Assembly: GCA_958346935.1 (NCBI GenBank)
Contig: CATVTM010000085.1
Span: 1-7,738, forward strand
Source: an uncultured Collinsella sp.
Lineage (GTDB): Bacteria > Actinomycetota > Coriobacteriia > Coriobacteriales > Coriobacteriaceae
Length of the DNA: 7,738 bases
Direction of reading: 5' to 3'
The position numbers and the translations under genes were made by a program. Positions 4,780 through 7,738 of this stretch are shown piece after piece (position 1 is the first letter of the stretch; each line of letters starts with the position of its first letter). The notes under the pieces are model-generated. The model worked only from the letters and a program-made list of their open reading frames with translations. It did not search any database and was not told where the DNA came from.

Positions 4780-7221
4780 GTGAACGCCTTTGACCGCTAC
4801 GCCCCGTTTATCCAAGACTTCATCTACTCCCACGATTGGGAGAGCCTACGCTCTATCCAGGTTGCAGCAGCTGATGCCATCTTTAACACGCAAGATAATG
4901 TGCTCCTGACGGCATCCACGGCTTCCGGCAAAACCGAGGCAGCCTTCTTTCCCATCCTGACCGAGTTTTGGGAGAACCCGCCCGCAAGCGTGGGCGCCCT
5001 CTACATTGGCCCCCTCAAGGCGCTCATCAACGACCAATTCGTCCGCCTGAACGACCTGTGCGAAGAAGCCGATACCCCCGTCTGGCACTGGCATGGCGAT
5101 GTTTCGCAATCACACAAGGCCAAACTCATCAAAAAACCGAGCGGCATCCTACAGATTACGCCCGAGTCGCTCGAGGCGCTCCTGATCCATAAGCACATGG
5201 CGATCCCGCGCATGTTTTGCGACCTGCGCTATGTGGTTATCGACGAAGTCCATTCGCTCATGCGCGGCGACCGCGGCGGGCAGACGCTCTGCCTTATCGA
5301 GCGTCTCTCACGCATGGCAGGCGTGCAGCCCCGACGCATCGGCCTTTCTGCCACCATCGGCGACCCCGAGCGCACGGGTGCCTTTCTCTCGCAGGGAACG
5401 GGACGCGACTGCGTTATCCCCCGTTTTGAGGAACCGCGTCGCGTGTGGCGCATCTCCATGGAGCACTTCTACAACTCGGGTCCCCAGGCACAGCAGCGGG
5501 GATTCGAGAGCACGGGTCCTCAAGAGGCCGAAGTGCTTGCGTGCGAGCGCATCGAGGCGGCATCCGCGGCACTGCCCGCCGGCGCCCAAGACATGCGTCA
5601 CAGCGGACAGCTCACACAAGAGGAGCGCCGTCAACGTCGTGAGCGGGCACGAGGCAAAGCCGCTCCCAAAGACCATCGCACTTCCTCGGCCCCCGAGGGC
5701 GAAGTCGACATCCCACGAGCGACCGAGCAGGCGCTTCTCAACCCCACCGACACGGCGCCCGACAACGCCGACCCCGGTATGGGCTATATCTTTGAGCATA
5801 CGCGCGGCCGCAAGTGCCTGGTCTTTGCCAACTCGCGCGAGGAGGCAGAGGCCGTGTGCTCCATGCTGCGTAGCTACTGCGAGAACCGGCACGAGCCCGA
5901 CCGTTTCCTCATTCATCACGGCAATCTTTCGGCATCGTTGCGCGAGACGGCCGAGGAACTCATGCGCGATGAGGAGCAGGCACAGACGACCGTCACCACC
6001 TCTACGCTTGAGCTCGGTATCGATATCGGCCGTCTGGAGCGTGCCTTCCAGATCGACGCGCCGTTTACCGTCAGTTCCTTTTTGCAGCGAATGGGCCGCA
6101 CGGGACGCCGCGACCTTCCACCCGAAATGTGGTTTGTCATGCGCGAGGAAGAGCCCGAGCCGCGCACGATGATGCCCGAGACCATTCCGTGGAAGCTCCT
6201 GCAGGGCATTGCGCTCGTACAACTCTATCGCGAGGAAAAGTGGGTCGAGCCACCCGAGCTCGATCGACTCCCCTACAGTCTACTCTACCACCAGACTATG
6301 TCGACGCTTGCCAGCACCGGCGAGCTCACGCCAGCAGAGCTTGCCCAGCGCGTGCTCACACTCAGCTATTTCCATCGCATCTCGGCCGATGACTATCGCG
6401 TATTGCTGCGTCACCTCATTAAGATCGACCATATCCAGGTCACCGAGGGCGGCGGACTCATCGTGGGTCTCGCGGGCGAGCGCATCATCAACAACTTTAA
6501 GTTCTACGCCGTATTCCAGGAAAACGAGGAGTTCACCGTTCGTAGCGAGTCGGCCGAGTTGGGCACGATCGTCAACCCCCCTCCGCCCGGTGAGCGCATC
6601 GCCATCGCCGGACACTGCTGGATTGTCGAGGAAGTGGACTGGAAGCGCCACACCGTCTTTGCCACGCAGGTCAAGGGCCGTGTGCCGGCATACTTTGGCG
6701 ATTGCCCCGGAGACATCAATACACACGTACTCGAGCGCATGCGCAAGGCGCTCAACGAACATGCCACGTATCCGTATCTTATGGGTAACGCGCGGGCCCG
6801 CTTGGCGCAGGCTCGCCATACGGCTGAGATTTCGGGTGCGGGAACTAGGCCGCTCATTAACCTGGGCGGCGACACCTGGGCGCTCTTCCCCTGGTTGGGA
6901 AGCTACGCCTTTCTGGCGCTCGAGCGTATGCTTAAAATCAAATGCGCAGCTGAGCTGGGCCTTCGCGGACTCGACCCGTCACGCCCGTACTTTATGCAGT
7001 TTAAGATGAAGGCCGACGAGGAGACGTTCTTTGAGGTACTCGCCGCCGAGGCCGAGAAAGACTTCGATCCCATCGAGCTCGTCTATCCTGGCGAGGTGCC
7101 TTACTTTGACCGCTACGACGAGTTTGTTCCCGAAGAGCTCGTGCGCAAGGGCTTTGCCGAAGGCGTGCTCGACATAGAGGGCATGAAGCAGCGCGTCCTC
7201 AGCTGGCGCGACCACGCCTAA
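4780..7221 (+). CDS. Lhr-like superfamily 2 DEVH-box helicase
   Basis: This 813-residue ATP-dependent nucleic acid helicase or translocase is cytoplasmic. Motifs run in order: motif I TASTASGKTEA with Lys51; Ia GPLKALINDQ; Ib TPESLEALL; motif II DEVH at 155-158; motif III SAT at 190-192; motif IV CLVFAN at 346-351; motif V TTSTLELGIDIG at 406-417; motif VI QRMGRTGRR at 436-444. A winged-helix-like region follows, then a beta-barrel signature around 585-622 (TVRSESAELGTIV, then GERIAIAGHCWIVEEVDW) as seen in Lhr-core proteins. There is no C-terminal four-cysteine DUF1998 module, which separates it from the YprA/MrfA branch. An unusual charged insertion of about 95 residues (235-330), with an Arg-rich patch near 281-297, lies between motifs III and IV. 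An Lhr-like helicase beside a BrxD-type ATPase is the brxD-brxHI pairing of type 2 BREX. It lies 116 bases after the ATPase on the same strand, so it is probably co-transcribed, perhaps at a reduced level because of the hairpin upstream. Confidence 0.92.
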   Translation: MNAFDRYAPFIQDFIYSHDWESLRSIQVAAADAIFNTQDNVLLTASTASGKTEAAFFPILTEFWENPPASVGALYIGPLKALINDQFVRLNDLCEEADTPVWHWHGDVSQSHKAKLIKKPSGILQITPESLEALLIHKHMAIPRMFCDLRYVVIDEVHSLMRGDRGGQTLCLIERLSRMAGVQPRRIGLSATIGDPERTGAFLSQGTGRDCVIPRFEEPRRVWRISMEHFYNSGPQAQQRGFESTGPQEAEVLACERIEAASAALPAGAQDMRHSGQLTQEERRQRRERARGKAAPKDHRTSSAPEGEVDIPRATEQALLNPTDTAPDNADPGMGYIFEHTRGRKCLVFANSREEAEAVCSMLRSYCENRHEPDRFLIHHGNLSASLRETAEELMRDEEQAQTTVTTSTLELGIDIGRLERAFQIDAPFTVSSFLQRMGRTGRRDLPPEMWFVMREEEPEPRTMMPETIPWKLLQGIALVQLYREEKWVEPPELDRLPYSLLYHQTMSTLASTGELTPAELAQRVLTLSYFHRISADDYRVLLRHLIKIDHIQVTEGGGLIVGLAGERIINNFKFYAVFQENEEFTVRSESAELGTIVNPPPPGERIAIAGHCWIVEEVDWKRHTVFATQVKGRVPAYFGDCPGDINTHVLERMRKALNEHATYPYLMGNARARLAQARHTAEISGAGTRPLINLGGDTWALFPWLGSYAFLALERMLKIKCAAELGLRGLDPSRPYFMQFKMKADEETFFEVLAAEAEKDFDPIELVYPGEVPYFDRYDEFVPEELVRKGFAEGVLDIEGMKQRVLSWRDHA

Positions 7222-7225
7222 GACC

Positions 7226-7248
7226 AGTCTTTTTGGGACGGGGAGACT
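7226..7248. other. short convergent gap with a weak hairpin
   Basis: The helicase and the minus-strand methyltransferase end only 26 bases apart (7222-7247). AGTCT (7226-7230) and AGACT (7244-7248) can pair around a 13-base loop containing TTTTGGGACGGGG. A 5-base-pair stem is too weak to call a terminator with confidence. The GGGAC core also appears in the repeat upstream of the helicase (4675-4679). Confidence 0.2.
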
Positions 7249-7736
7249 TACTTGTCGTGAAGGGCGGTGCCGAGGAAGTCGGCGTCGAAGGGCACGGCTT
7301 CGGCAAAGACATAGTCGCCGTCGCTGGCGATGAGCAGGTAGTTCTCCTCGCCGCCGAACTCCGCATCGCCACAGGGGACCACCCAGACATGGGCGAATAC
7401 CTCGAGTGCCGTGGCAGCGCAGTCGCGCAGGAACGTCACATCGCTCCCCTCGTTTGTGCTTACGATATTGGCAACGTAGACGCCACCGACATTTAGGCTG
7501 CCCCGCACCAAACGCAACGCCTCAACCGTCGCCAGCTCGCGTACGGGCTCGGCACCGCCAAAGCAATCGCTCACGACCACGTCGTAGCGACGATGACCAA
7601 CACTCGTCACGCCCAGATAAGAGCGAGCCTCAGCGGTTATCACCCGCAGGCGATCGCCCGCCGTGCACTCCAGCTCGTCCAGATAGAACCAGCGGCGCGC
7701 CAGGCGCGTAATCTCTCCGTCATACTCGATGACGTC
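7248..7736 (-). CDS. 3' part of a spermidine-synthase-like methyltransferase
   Basis: The frame is open to the right edge, giving 162 C-terminal residues ending at the TAA (7250-7248 on the minus strand). It is a Rossmann-fold, class I SAM-binding type. The opening residues VIEYDGEITRLARRWF match the acidic ribose-binding strand and helix of the spermidine synthase family. RVITAEARSYL then precedes YDVVVSDCFGG (51-61) and LATVEALRLVRGSLNVGGVYVANIV (68-92). The polyamine synthase catalytic motif, normally Asp-Ser/Thr-x-Asp-Pro-x-Gly-Pro, is replaced by SDCFGGAEP. This resembles the spermidine-synthase-like domain of actinobacterial proteins, some of them fused to membrane transporters, rather than a true aminopropyltransferase. 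The substrate is unknown and the N-terminus is missing. An in-frame GTG at 7643 is not a credible start because SAM-binding sequence lies upstream of it. It converges on the helicase and is unlikely to share its regulation. Confidence 0.85.
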   Translation of the reverse strand, partial: DVIEYDGEITRLARRWFYLDELECTAGDRLRVITAEARSYLGVTSVGHRRYDVVVSDCFGGAEPVRELATVEALRLVRGSLNVGGVYVANIVSTNEGSDVTFLRDCAATALEVFAHVWVVPCGDAEFGGEENYLLIASDGDYVFAEAVPFDADFLGTALHDK

Positions 7737-7738
7737 CA

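Noticed and set aside
5308..6222. 304-residue minus-strand open frame, and a 313-residue plus-strand frame at 5231-6172, inside the helicase gene
   Set aside because: Both are shadows in G+C-rich DNA. The helicase frame carries every conserved motif across this stretch.
1606..7221. A complete type 2 BREX system
   Set aside because: No PglX methylase, PglZ phosphatase, PglW kinase or PglY is encoded, and the genes on both sides are unrelated.
7220..7234. Intrinsic terminator after the helicase (AAGAC/GTCTT then T run)
   Set aside because: The perfect version leaves a 2-base loop. Opening it gives only a 4-base-pair stem, too weak to call.
1..7738. CRISPR array, tRNA, rRNA or transposase gene
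   Set aside because: No regularly spaced repeats, no tRNA-like or rRNA-like stretch, and no transposase or integrase motifs were seen on either strand.

Overview
The window looks chromosomal and bacterial. Base composition is moderately high in G+C, with G/C-rich third codon positions in every called gene. Starts are ATG or GTG, each behind a purine-rich Shine-Dalgarno. The proteins present and the style of the intergenic DNA suggest an actinobacterial gut anaerobe of the Coriobacteriia, possibly Collinsella-like. That placement is inference and cannot be proven from this sequence alone.

Layout. Positions 2-682 hold the 3' part of a gene of unknown function that enters from the left edge: a Pro/Glu/Asp-rich linker followed by a probable beta-rich C-terminal domain. 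After a 119-base gap comes a DUF554 (YqgA-type) membrane protein (802-1518). An 87-base intergenic region (1519-1605) carries an extended -10 promoter and a near-consensus LexA/SOS box on its -35 region. This leads into a three-gene same-strand cluster: a TerB_N/TerB_C protein (1606-3366), a BrxD-type AAA ATPase of the DUF2791 family (3359-4663, overlapping the previous gene by 8 bases), and a large Lhr-like superfamily 2 helicase (4780-7221). The 116 bases between ATPase and helicase hold a strong imperfect hairpin and a tandem 14-base repeat that resemble a dispersed repeat element. At the right edge, converging on the helicase, lies the 3' part of a spermidine-synthase-like methyltransferase on the minus strand (7248-7736).

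How it may work together. A BrxD-type ATPase next to an Lhr-like helicase is the brxD-brxHI pair of type 2 BREX phage defence. Here the pair is joined to a TerB_N/TerB_C protein, and no Pgl methylase, PglZ phosphatase or PglW kinase is visible. The trio is therefore a candidate compact DNA-processing, DNA-repair or anti-phage module. The LexA-like box at its promoter suggests it is induced by DNA damage. The cluster and the box are read directly from sequence. The defence or repair role is inference.
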